Part shown: positions 1-10,832 of the stretch, piece after piece | Position numbering within the stretch: position 1 is the first letter of the stretch | Layout of the letters: each line of letters begins with the position of its first letter | Assembly: GCA_041743835.1 (NCBI GenBank) | Contig: JBGTLW010000218.1 | Location: 1-16,366 of the forward strand | Direction of reading: 5' to 3' | Length of the DNA: 16,366 nt | Source of the DNA: JBGTLW01 sp041743835 | Lineage (GTDB): Bacteria > Planctomycetota > Phycisphaerae > Phycisphaerales > Phycisphaeraceae | Notes under the pieces: model-generated | Database searches by the model: none | The model's input: the letters and a program-made list of their open reading frames with translations, nothing else | Told to the model about the DNA's origin: nothing | Translations under genes and position numbers: made by a program

Positions 1-480
1 GGCGGCGAGCCCCGCCGGCCCCGAGCCGATCACCGCGACGCGCTTGCCGGTGCGGTGCTCGGGCGGTCGCGGGACGATCCAGCCCTCCTCAAATCCCTTG
101 TCCACGATCGCGCACTCGTTGTCCTTGATGGTCACGGCCGGCTCGATGATGCCCAGCACGCACGCCCCCTCGCACGGCGCTGGGCAGACCCGCCCGGTGA
201 ACTCGGGGAAGTTGTTGGTCGCGTGCAGCCGGTCCAGCGCCTCGCGCCACTGGCCCTCGAAGACCAGGTGGTTCCACTCGGGGATGAGGTTGTCGATCGG
301 GCAGCCGGTGTCCGATTGGCAGAACGGCACGCCGCAGTCCATGCAACGCGCGCCCTGCTCCCGCCGCATGGATTCATGCAACGGCAGGTGGAACTCGTTG
401 AAGTCGCCAACGCGCTCGGCTGGCTCGCGGTCATAGATCGAGGTGCGCTCGATCTCCATAAATCCGGTGGGCTTACCCAT
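1..480 (-). CDS. gltD: Glutamate synthase small subunit GltD, N-terminal 160 residues (runs off left edge)
   Basis: This is the beta subunit of NADPH-dependent glutamate synthase. It oxidises NADPH and passes electrons through FAD and iron-sulfur clusters to the large subunit. Only the N-terminal part is in the window. Two cysteine clusters that bind the [4Fe-4S] centres are visible: Cys46, Cys49, Cys54 and Cys60 (C-M-D-C-G-V-P-F-C then T-G-C-P), and Cys99, Cys103 and Cys107 (R-V-C-P-A-P-C-E-G-A-C). The FAD-binding Rossmann glycine motif G-S-G-P-A-G is at 152-157, just before the edge. The ATG at 480 has a good ribosome binding site, GAGGTG (complement of 485-490), five bases upstream. The gene lies 197 bp downstream of gltB on the same strand, as expected for a gltBD operon. 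The family is clear. The NAD(P)H-binding half lies outside the window. Confidence 0.96.
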   Translation of the reverse strand, partial: MGKPTGFMEIERTSIYDREPAERVGDFNEFHLPLHESMRREQGARCMDCGVPFCQSDTGCPIDNLIPEWNHLVFEGQWREALDRLHATNNFPEFTGRVCPAPCEGACVLGIIEPAVTIKDNECAIVDKGFEEGWIVPRPPEHRTGKRVAVIGSGPAGLAA

Positions 481-549
481 TATTCACCTCGCACAGTCGT
501 TGTCTTTGCCTTACACATGTCGATCCTTCAAACCCCTCCGCCGTTAAAG

Positions 550-577
550 CCCAGCCCCTCTGGGGCTGGGGGTTTTT
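550..577 (+). terminator. Strong hairpin with T-run in the gltB-gltD gap, in terminator orientation on the plus strand
   Basis: A perfect 9-bp stem (CCCAGCCCC at 550-558, loop TCT, GGGGCTGGG at 562-570) is followed by GG and five T (573-577). It has the form of an intrinsic terminator on the plus strand, but no plus-strand gene ends here. Read on the minus strand, the gltB to gltD direction, the stem is followed only by CTTTAA, so it would be a weak terminator or an mRNA-processing or stability hairpin. It may instead be a REP-like palindrome. The structure is certain and the function is not. Confidence 0.5.
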
Positions 578-608
578 ATTGGGGACCCGCGGCGGGGGAC
601 CCACGGCC

Positions 609-673
609 GGGAGGCCGTGGGCTTTGGGGCCGTGGGCTTTGGGGCCGTGGGCTTTGGGGCCGTGGGCTTTGGG
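609..673. repeat. Tandem array, four copies of a 15-bp unit between gltB and gltD
   Basis: The unit GCCGTGGGCTTTGGG is repeated four times without visible change, followed by a partial GCCGT copy, and ends a few bases from the gltB stop codon (678-680). The array appears to grow out of a palindrome at about 601-621, CCCACGGCC-GGGA-GGCCGTGGG. Its right arm matches the repeated unit, so the array looks like local amplification of one arm of a REP-like hairpin. The same CCCACGG/CCGTGGG arms occur in the hairpin after dnaA (16227-16253). Confidence 0.9.
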
Positions 674-677
674 GCCG

Positions 678-5431
<4,754 letters not shown>

Positions 5432-5435
<4 letters not shown>

Positions 5436-6373
5436 TTCCCAGCAAGTGCGCCTTCGGGAACCAGGGAGCCGACGGCGTCGGCGTCTGGCCCGGCGGAATC
5501 AATCAGACACTGTGCGAACGCCGCGACCGCCGGCGGCAGACCGGCCCGGCCACCGGACCGGCTGCGGTAGATCGCGCCCATCGAACGCGTGAGCCGAGGC
5601 TCGAGCTTCAGCATCGCCAACGCCCCGGACTCCACCTCGCGGATCACCGTGCGCTTGGGCAGGATCGTGAACGCGTCGGTCACCGACACCGCGCTTTTGA
5701 GCGTGTCGAGGTTGTCGAAGCGGTGCGTGGTCTCGGGGTGGCCATGGTTTTCTTTGAGGTAATCCTTGATCCGCCGACCCACCGGCAGGTCCAGGTCGAA
5801 GCCCACCATGCTGTAAGGCGTCAACTGCTGCGGCGTCACGGTGCGCAGAGCCGCGAGCGGGTGGTCGGCCGGGCACACCACGACCATCAACTCCTCGCGC
5901 AACTCGATGATGCTCACCTTGCGGAACCGGTCGGGGTACGACACGATGCCAAGGTCCGCCTCGCCTTCGAGCACCATGCGGTGGATCTCGTCGGGGCGGA
6001 GGTACTCGATCTCGACATGGACGCGTGTGTGGTCGGCCTCGAAAGCGGTGCGGATGCGTTCGAGCAGCTCGATCCCCGCGGAGTAGATCGCCGCGACGCG
6101 CACCGTGCCCGAGGGGTCATCCCGTAGCGCGGAGAGCTTGCGCACCAGCCGATCGTAACGCTGGAGCACATCCTCGCAGCCCTCGAGGTAGATGCGCCCG
6201 GCCTCGGTCAGGGCGAGGGGACGCACCGACCGGTCCAGCAGCACCACGCCCAGCTTTTTTTCAAGCTGGCTGATCCGCTGGCTCGCGGCCGATTGCGTGA
6301 TCCCATGCAGCGCCGCCGCTTGGGAGTAGCTGTGGCAACGTGCCACGTCGGTAAATAGGCGCAGTCCCTGCAT
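5432..6373 (-). CDS. LysR-type transcriptional regulator, first gene of the gltBD operon
   Basis: A 313-aa LysR-family DNA-binding regulator. The N-terminal winged helix-turn-helix covers about residues 1-60, with the typical pattern LRLFTDVARCHSYSQAA, then QSAASQRISQLEKKLG, then the family end signature LTEAGRIYLE near 55-64. The substrate-binding-protein-like effector domain fills the rest. I chose the ATG at 6373 because the LysR fold starts immediately there. A longer in-frame reading to 6613 would add 80 residues of unrelated composition and run through the promoter. The stop overlaps the gltB start (ATGA), so regulator and enzyme are probably cotranscribed. By analogy with Bacillus GltC, another LysR regulator of glutamate synthase, it likely senses 2-oxoglutarate, glutamate or glutamine status. 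The ligand is inference. Confidence 0.93.
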
Positions 6374-6380
6374 GTGGGGC

Positions 6381-6408
6381 AGTATAGCATTAGAGCGGAT
6401 TATGTCAA
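6381..6408 (-). promoter_or_regulatory. Near-consensus sigma-70 promoter for the lysR-gltB-gltD operon
   Basis: On the minus strand a perfect -35 TTGACA (6408-6403) is separated by 16 bp from -10 TATACT (6386-6381). Only seven bases lie between the -10 box and the ATG at 6373, so transcription should begin at or within a base or two of the start codon, giving a leaderless mRNA. No ribosome binding site precedes the ATG, which fits. Just upstream, 6409-6417 contains the imperfect palindrome ACAAGTTGT, a possible operator for the LysR protein itself. Confidence 0.75.
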
Positions 6409-6583
6409 CAACTTGTAGTATTAAAGATTTTGATGGTAGCGGTCGCGGCGGCTTTCTGCCGTGAATGCGGGGTCCGGCATCGATCCGGGCTGGACTTGCG
6501 ATCCGGGGCCAACCGGCGATCATGAGGCGGTTGTGTCGCGATGCCCCGGCGTGCCATCGCCGATCACATCTATTGGTTAAGCC

Positions 6584-7723
6584 ATGGCCACCGCCCTCCC
6601 CACCATCGGACACCTGGTGCGACGCCTGGACCAGGCGGGGGCGGACCGCCTCGCGGCGGATGTCGCCAACGCACTAACGGACCGCTTCAATTTCGTGTTC
6701 CTCAGCCTCGGGCCAACCGGCTCGCTGGGGCAGCAGCTCCACGGCCAGAACCACCGCGTCATCCAGCTCCGCCACACACCCCTGTCCCCCGTCACCCCGC
6801 TACGCATCCGCCGGGCGATCCACCGACACGGCATCGGCGTGCTCCACACCCACCACTTCACGACCCACCGGCTCGCGTGCATGGCCCGTGTCGCGGCCCG
6901 TGGGCCAACGATCCTCATGACCGACCACGTCCGCGACACGCGCGACCGCGCCCACGCCTGGCGGGCGCTCCATCATCGCCTGACCCTCCGCCCGACCGAC
7001 GCGATCGCTGCCAGTGCCGACTACATCCGCGATGCCCTGCGAGACTACGACGGGCTGGACGCACGCCGCATCTCGGTCATCCCCAACGGCATCGACCCCG
7101 ACCGCTTCGACCACGCCAACCAGCCACGACGCGCAGCCGCACGCAAGCTCATGGGCTACACCGATGAGGAGCACGTCGTCATGCAGGTCGCGCGGTTTGC
7201 GCCCGAGAAGGACCACACCTCAGCCATCAGCGCTTTTGCACGCGTGCACGACCAGCTCCCCAGCGCCCGGCTTGTGCTCGTCGGCGATGGGCCGACACGC
7301 CCGGCGATGGAGCAACTGGCGTGGGATCGCGGCGTCGCGGACCACACCTTGTTCATGGGTGTCCGCAATGATGTGGACACGCTGCTGGCTGGGGCCGACG
7401 CATTTTTGCTGACCAGCCTCAGCGAGGGCCTGTCGCCTACGGTGCTCGAAGCCATGGCCAGCCGGCTGCCCGTCATCGCCACGTCCGTGGGCGGGAACAC
7501 GCAAGCGGTCGTGCATGGGCAGACCGGGCTGCTGTGCCCAGCCGAGGACATCGCGGCGCTTGCGCATAACCTGCTGGTGGTCCTCCGCTCGCCGGACCTG
7601 TGCCACCGCATGGGCGAGGCTGGCCGGCAGCGCGTGCTCAATCACTTCACCCGTCGGCACATGCTCGATGCGTACGCCGAGCTCTACCAGCAACTGTGGG
7701 ATGAAGCGTCCGTCGGCCGTTGA
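6584..7723 (+). CDS. Glycosyltransferase family 4 (GT-B fold)
   Basis: A 379-aa cytosolic or membrane-associated sugar transferase that adds a sugar from a nucleotide-sugar donor to a glycan, lipid or small acceptor. The N-terminal acceptor domain begins with I-G-H-L-V-R-R-L-D-Q-A-G-A-D-R-L, the family's 'GGaErl' loop in altered form. The linker motif V-I-P-N-G-I-D is at about 165-171. The C-terminal donor domain has a V-A-R-F-A-P-E-K-D strand and the retaining GT4 motif E-x7-E at Glu281 and Glu289 (E-G-L-S-P-T-V-L-E). The length is normal for the family. An in-frame TAA two codons before the ATG fixes the start, yet no clear ribosome binding site is visible. It is a single gene, divergent from lysR and convergent with the ThuA-like gene. 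No other polysaccharide gene lies nearby, so the acceptor cannot be predicted. Confidence 0.93.
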   Translation: MATALPTIGHLVRRLDQAGADRLAADVANALTDRFNFVFLSLGPTGSLGQQLHGQNHRVIQLRHTPLSPVTPLRIRRAIHRHGIGVLHTHHFTTHRLACMARVAARGPTILMTDHVRDTRDRAHAWRALHHRLTLRPTDAIAASADYIRDALRDYDGLDARRISVIPNGIDPDRFDHANQPRRAAARKLMGYTDEEHVVMQVARFAPEKDHTSAISAFARVHDQLPSARLVLVGDGPTRPAMEQLAWDRGVADHTLFMGVRNDVDTLLAGADAFLLTSLSEGLSPTVLEAMASRLPVIATSVGGNTQAVVHGQTGLLCPAEDIAALAHNLLVVLRSPDLCHRMGEAGRQRVLNHFTRRHMLDAYAELYQQLWDEASVGR

Positions 7724-7739
7724 ATGCCACGCCTTAACC

Positions 7740-7883
7740 GAGCCGCGACCGTCAGGAAGCGGTGTCCCGAATCAACCGAGCCGCCTCGTCCCCGAGGCGG
7801 TCCGCCGCAGGGATGCGGCGGCTCGGTGAAAGCGCACGACGGCACGTACGAGAAAGGCAACCGCTCCCTCACGGTCGCGGCTC
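7740..7883 (-). repeat. Modular palindromic element, copy A (complete, minus orientation)
   Basis: A complete L-I-R copy of the window's repeat family. The outer arms, 7740-7763 and 7860-7883 (both beginning GAGCCGCGACCGT when read inward), are inverted repeats with 2 mismatches in 24. The inner GC-rich palindrome is at 7775-7827. Its L module, read on the minus strand, closely matches 8950-9007 and 12094-12152. It fills the gap between the convergent glycosyltransferase and ThuA-like genes, where it could act as a bidirectional terminator. It also overlaps the last codons of the ThuA-like gene. Confidence 0.9.
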
Positions 7884-8834
7884 GTTTGAGGCAGCCGCAG
7901 CCCACTTGAACATGTTGATCGCCAGTTGTTCGTTGTCAAAGCGGGTGATGTTGGTCCCCGCGCCGTTGAGGTTGAAGAACGTGTTACGGTCGAAGTGGCC
8001 CACGAGCCTGCCATCGCCGATGGTCGCGGTGAGGAGCACAGCATCTTGATCGGTGGCCGGGGTGGTCGGACCCCGGCTGTTGCCACCAAAGGGTTCGTGA
8101 TTGCGCCGCACGTTGCCCTTGGCTTTGACGAGGATCTCGACGCTGACACCCTCGGGCAGGGTGGTGCCCACGGTGATGGGGGTGACACCTTCGCCATCAA
8201 AGCGATTCACACCCGCAAGGATGGGGTGATCGGGCACGAGGAACTCGCCCTTGCTGCGCTCGAGCGAGTATGTCCCCGTGTCCTGATTCATGGTCAAGCC
8301 GAAGCGGGTGACGAACGGCTGATCGGAGTTGGATGCGTCGGCCCAACTGCTGCCGAAGTTGGCGTCGCTGATGAAGATGGCCCCGCCCCCGCCGCGGATG
8401 TATGCCTCGACCGCGTCCACCGCCGCTTTGCCATAGGCCGCGTTGTTCGAGCCGAACACGATCACGTCGTACTGGGAGAGGTCCATTGTCTCCAGCGGCA
8501 CCGCGACGCCTTGGGACTGGCCCGAGGTGTTGCCCGGCTCGACGGTTTCGGTGACCTGGGTCACGTTGAAGCCGTTGTTGGTCAGCGTGGTCGCCAGCGT
8601 CTTCCAGCCGTGATTCCCGCTGCTGGTCGAGGCGTTGTTGATGTCGGCTAGCTGCTCGGTGCGGTCGTCGTCGTTTTTGGCTTCCAGGAACCCGCCGCTG
8701 CGGTCCGCGCCGCGGATGATAAGCACCTCGTACTTGTCCGCCGCCTCCGCCAACGACCCCGCCCACATCGACCCCGCCACCAGAGCACACAGCGTCAACC
8801 TCGCACCGGACCTAGCGATAGAAAAAAGCCGCAT
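7869..8834 (-). CDS. Exported ThuA / class-I amidotransferase-like fold protein
   Basis: A 321-aa precursor. Residues 1-31 form a signal peptide: an Arg-containing start, a hydrophobic core near 11-26, and cleavage at about A-E-A|A. The mature part looks like the ThuA/DUF4350-type amidotransferase-like fold. It has V-L-I-I-R-G-A-D (37-44), Y-D-V-I-V-F-G-S-N-N (122-131), a G-G-G-G-A-I-F-I-S-D strand-turn (148-157), H-P-I-L-A-G-V (203-209), and a C-terminal G-D-G-R-L-V-G-H-F-D-R then D-N-E-Q-L-A-I-N-M-F-K-W segment. No catalytic Cys-His pair is obvious, so it may be a non-enzymatic or sugar-related relative. I chose the ATG at 8834 because GGAG (complement of 8842-8845) lies seven bases upstream; longer readings lack this. 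The last residues, Glu-Pro-Arg-Pro and the stop, are encoded inside repeat copy A. Fold confidence is moderate and function is unknown. Confidence 0.8.
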   Translation of the reverse strand: MRLFSIARSGARLTLCALVAGSMWAGSLAEAADKYEVLIIRGADRSGGFLEAKNDDDRTEQLADINNASTSSGNHGWKTLATTLTNNGFNVTQVTETVEPGNTSGQSQGVAVPLETMDLSQYDVIVFGSNNAAYGKAAVDAVEAYIRGGGGAIFISDANFGSSWADASNSDQPFVTRFGLTMNQDTGTYSLERSKGEFLVPDHPILAGVNRFDGEGVTPITVGTTLPEGVSVEILVKAKGNVRRNHEPFGGNSRGPTTPATDQDAVLLTATIGDGRLVGHFDRNTFFNLNGAGTNITRFDNEQLAINMFKWAAAASNEPRP

Positions 8835-8949
8835 ACGAAAGCTCCAAAACATACAGGGTGAACCGGGAATCAGCCCGACGGAAGCGGGCTCACGCCGCAG
8901 TTGTACCACAAGCAACACCCGAGATGTTGAACAAAATCACGCATTATCA

Positions 8950-9013
8950 GAGCCGCGACCGTAAAGGAGCGGTTGCCTTTCTCGTGCGTGCAGATGTGCG
9001 TTTTCACAGAGCC
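8950..9013 (+). repeat. Modular palindromic element, copy B (L module only)
   Basis: This stretch matches the L module of copies A and E, from GAGCCGCGACCGTAAAGG to the TTTTCACAGAGCC end, then stops abruptly where the AT-rich island begins. The inner palindrome and R module are absent here. Matching I and R modules in the same orientation appear about 1.15 kb away in copy C, so B and C may be halves of one interrupted element. Confidence 0.85.
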
Positions 9014-9039
9014 TGACGCTCCCCGCATCGTATCCTCTT

Positions 9040-9324
9040 CTATAGTACAAAAGCTAAAACTATAATCGACAGAACAACACATAAAGCCGATGCATACATT
9101 AGAATGACAATTGCGTTGGATTTTTCCTTACTGGTTGTGTATGACAACAAGGAAGTAGCCCCCATCATCAAAAAAACCAGCAATGACCCGAATCCAGCAG
9201 ATAAGACATAAACTCTATACTTTCTGGCATAATCAGAAATATCTGGATACTGGCTAGATGCGATCGCAACAAGCACTCCAATCAAACACGCAACAACTAT
9301 GGCAATAATTCTTTTGTATCTCAT
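9040..9324 (-). CDS. Small three-helix membrane protein of unknown function
   Basis: A predicted 94-aa protein I do not recognise. It has three hydrophobic segments long enough to span the membrane, at about residues 6-22, 38-62 and 71-94, with a basic N-terminus (M-R-Y-K-R) that favours an inside orientation. The polar loops are short: S-S-Q-Y-P-D-I-S-D-Y-A-R-K-Y-R and S-Y-T-T-S-K-E-K-S-N. Codon use is far more AT-rich than in neighbouring genes, which suggests transfer. No strong ribosome binding site is visible. A second small membrane protein is encoded upstream on the same strand, beyond the miniature element, and the two may once have formed one operon. The coding case rests on the hydrophobic pattern and the uninterrupted frame. 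Confidence 0.6.
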   Translation of the reverse strand: MRYKRIIAIVVACLIGVLVAIASSQYPDISDYARKYRVYVLSAGFGSLLVFLMMGATSLLSYTTSKEKSNAIVILMYASALCVVLSIIVLAFVL

Positions 9325-9367
9325 GGCAGTGTCATGCGCTCACTAATTAATTCTGCACAATCAGAGT

Positions 9368-9563
9368 AATGAAACTGGGACGCTCCGGCTCTGTTGCAAC
9401 GCCCCGGTGTCTGGCGCGTGTTAGGCTATTGCGCCCCTGGGGTTGATCCACTACATCGTACTGCATGGAAACCTGCTGCTGAAGGTGTTGACCCCGATGT
9501 GATGATCGTCAGACGCTGCGCATAACGAGGGTTGCAACAGAGCCGGAGCGTCCCCGTTTCATT
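9368..9563. mobile_element. 196-bp miniature element with 33-bp terminal inverted repeats (MITE-like)
   Basis: The left end (9368-9400: AATGAAACTGGGACGCTCC then GGCTCTGTTGCAAC) and the right end (9531-9563) are inverted repeats of 33 bp differing at one position. The interior from 9420 reads G-V-D-P-L-H-R-T-A-W-K-P and resembles the start of the transposase fragment at 9953 (G-V-D-T-L-H-L-T-A-W-K-P). It then jumps to unrelated sequence before the right end. This is what an internally deleted, non-autonomous derivative of an insertion sequence looks like. It fills the gap between two small membrane-protein genes, 5 bp beyond the upstream gene's stop. I see no target-site duplication. Confidence 0.85.
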
Positions 9564-9568
9564 GTCCG

Positions 9569-9886
9569 TCATTTGGGGGGAAGCTCAGGGTCCCTACTTT
9601 TGAGTGAGTCAGTTTTGAGGGGGGATTCAGGATTACACGACATATAACTGAAAACTCGCTTAAAAAACACGGAAGCAAGAAAAACAATAGCAACCAAAGC
9701 ACCACCTAAAGATATGAGGATCAAGAAGAATAAGAAAAATGTTTTGTCATCGCTATGCTGATGTGCAGTCAACTCTCCCAGTAAAAACCACAGCGAAACC
9801 GAGGAGACTGCAAGCTGCAGAGATCCTATTAGGAAACAGAGAATCCTGTTATTTCTTGAATATTCTAAGTTTGGTTCATCTGCCAT
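9569..9886 (-). CDS. Small two-helix membrane protein of unknown function
   Basis: A predicted 105-aa protein that I do not recognise. Two hydrophobic segments are visible, at about residues 15-36 (ILCFLIGSLQLAVSSVSLWF) and 48-76 (a Phe/Leu-rich stretch ending in A-S-V-F-F-K-R). A short charged loop T-A-H-Q-H-S-D-D-K lies between them, and a polar Pro-rich tail (N-P-E-S-P-L-K-T-D-S-L-K-S-R-D-P-E-L-P-P-K) follows. I chose the ATG at 9886. The reading can be extended to a TTG at 9934, but that would translate the end of the adjacent insertion-sequence remnant. Codon use is AT-rich. It lies upstream of and parallel to the 94-aa membrane protein gene, separated by the miniature element. Confidence 0.6.
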   Translation of the reverse strand: MADEPNLEYSRNNRILCFLIGSLQLAVSSVSLWFLLGELTAHQHSDDKTFFLFFLILISLGGALVAIVFLASVFFKRVFSYMSCNPESPLKTDSLKSRDPELPPK

Positions 9887-9904
9887 ACATGTGCTCTGGG
9901 GTAT

Positions 9905-10147
9905 CGAAACAGGGACGCTCCGGCTCTGTTGCAACGCTCCGTTGTTCAGCGCATGTTAGAAGCTTGCGCCCTTGGCGTTGATACACTACATCTTACCGCA
10001 TGGAAACCTGTCAATCGCCGGACGGTGATGCGGGTCGCGCACGAGGCCGCGCGTGTGGTCTTGCCCGGCTACCGCCACAAGTTCTCGCGTCATGATGTCG
10101 CCCACGCCGAGCTCCTCGCCTGCCTGGTTGTGGGCAGAGAGTACTGA
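9905..10147 (+). mobile_element. Left end of a truncated insertion sequence
   Basis: The left end (CGAAACAGGGACGCTCC then GGCTCTGTTGCAAC, 9905-9935) is nearly the same as both ends of the miniature element at 9368-9563. It leads into the 5' part of a transposase-like reading frame. No right end is seen, and the sequence changes to repeat copy C soon after. This is probably the remnant of the full-length element from which the miniature one was derived. Confidence 0.7.
9953..10147 (+). pseudogene. N-terminal fragment of a DDE-type transposase
   Basis: A 64-residue fragment starting M-L-E-A-C-A-L-G-V-D and ending in H-K-F-S-R-H-D-V-A-H-A-E-L-L-A-C-L-V-V-G-R-E-Y before a stop. The 'HKFS..D....LLACLVV' pattern resembles the N-terminal region of DDE transposases of the IS5/IS1182-like groups, where it is followed by a 'DYRG' segment. 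That segment and the whole catalytic domain are missing, so it is inactive. The family assignment is from memory of the motif and is only moderately certain. Confidence 0.5.
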
Positions 10148-10169
10148 CATCTTTCCGGGTTCCGATTCA

Positions 10170-10256
10170 CCGAGCCGCCGCGTCCCCGCGGCGGACCGCC
10201 TCGGGCACGAGGCGGCTCTGATGACGGGGGGAACCGCTTACTTGCGTGCGCGGCTC
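10170..10256 (+). repeat. Modular palindromic element, copy C (I and R modules)
   Basis: The inner module contains two adjacent perfect hairpins, CCGCCGCG-TCCC-CGCGGCGG and CCGCCTCG-GGCA-CGAGGCGG. The R module follows (AACCGCTTACTTGCGTGC then GCGGCTC). The L module is absent directly to the left, but copy B carries one in the same orientation at 8950. The junction sequences B: TTTTCACAGAGCC and C: GATTCACCGAGCC look alike, as expected if they were once continuous. It lies 20 bp downstream of the DUF2237 gene's stop and could help terminate it. Confidence 0.85.
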
Positions 10257-10276
10257 TTTGGAGGCACGCGACCGGG

Positions 10277-10642
10277 TCAGGTTGGTTGATACGCGTGGGC
10301 CTGCAAATCCGCCAGGTCCACGTACTCCAGCACGGACATGTGCGTGGCTTCGAGGATCACCTTCGGGGCGAGGCCCGCGTCGCGGGCTTCGATCCAGCGG
10401 GACATGCACACGCACCACCGGTCGCCCGGCTTGAGGCCGGGGAAACGCATCTCCGGCCGGGGGGTCGACAGGTCGTTGCCCCGCTCCTGGCTCAGCGCGA
10501 GGAACGGCTCATCCATGACCGCGCACACCGTGTGCTGACCCACATCGTCCCCGCAGGTGTCGCATTTGCCGGTGCGGAAGAAGCCGGTCACCGGGTCCCG
10601 GCCACACACTTGTAAATCCGTCCCCAACACGTTCTTGGCCAT
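10277..10642 (-). CDS. DUF2237 family protein
   Basis: A 121-aa protein of the DUF2237 family, small conserved bacterial proteins with no established function. The family pattern is clear along its whole length: M-A-K-N-V-L-G-T-D-L, then C-x7-G-F-F-R-T-G-K-C-D-T-C, D-V-G-Q-H-T-V-C-A-V-M, R-G-N-D-L-S-T-P-R-P-E, F-P-G-L-K-P-G-D-R-W-C-V-C, and L-E-A-T-H-M-S-V-L-E-Y-V. The conserved cysteines and His suggest metal or redox chemistry, but this is inference. I chose the ATG at 10642 because the family begins there and GAGGAG sits seven bases upstream. A 12-residue upstream extension is not supported. It is a single gene between repeat copies C and D. Confidence 0.92.
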   Translation of the reverse strand: MAKNVLGTDLQVCGRDPVTGFFRTGKCDTCGDDVGQHTVCAVMDEPFLALSQERGNDLSTPRPEMRFPGLKPGDRWCVCMSRWIEARDAGLAPKVILEATHMSVLEYVDLADLQAHAYQPT

Positions 10643-10696
10643 CGCTGGACTCCTCGGTGAGGTGGCATTGTAGCCCAACCGGTGGACGACCCTTGT

Positions 10697-10787
10697 CCGA
10701 GCCGCCTCGTCCCCGCTGCGGACCGCCTCGGGGACGAGGCGGCTCGGTTGATACAGGGGGCAAACCGCTTACTTACGTGCGCGGCTC
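10697..10787 (+). repeat. Modular palindromic element, copy D (I and R modules)
   Basis: The inner module is a perfect 19-bp inverted repeat, CCGAGCCGCCTCGTCCCCG at 10697-10715 and its complement at 10729-10747, with a 13-base loop. The R module follows (AACCGCTTACTTACGTGC then GCGGCTC). No L module is present. It lies between the divergent DUF2237 and ABC ATPase genes, about 45 bp before the ATPase gene's putative -35 box. Confidence 0.9.
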
Positions 10788-10832
10788 TGTTGAGGCACTG
10801 GGACCGCCTCGGCGATGGATTGTTAACTCCGC

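Larger units (their letters stand above)
9014..10165. other. AT-rich island between repeat halves B and C
   Basis: Base composition falls sharply compared with both flanks, most clearly at about 9040-9400 and 9580-9900, where A/T runs are common and codons are A/T-ending. The island carries two small membrane-protein genes, a miniature inverted-repeat element and a truncated transposase gene. Composition and mobile-element content indicate foreign origin. The boundaries are approximate. Confidence 0.75.

Noticed and set aside
609..673. Short tandem repeats considered as a CRISPR array
   Set aside because: The 15-bp units are directly adjacent with no spacers, and no cas gene is present.
6374..6613. 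N-terminal extension of the LysR regulator by 80 residues
   Set aside because: The extension would be encoded across a near-consensus promoter and has no LysR similarity. The family start fits the ATG at 6373.
7724..7909. Short open frames on both strands over repeat copy A
   Set aside because: Their translations are simply the repeat sequence, and similar peptides arise from copies C, D and E. They are not genes, apart from the real C-terminal tail of the ThuA-like protein.
9385..9401. IS6/IS26 family assignment from the GGCTCTGTTGCAAC end
   Set aside because: The resemblance is confined to a short terminal stretch. The adjacent transposase fragment does not resemble an IS6 transposase, and the inverted repeats extend further outward.
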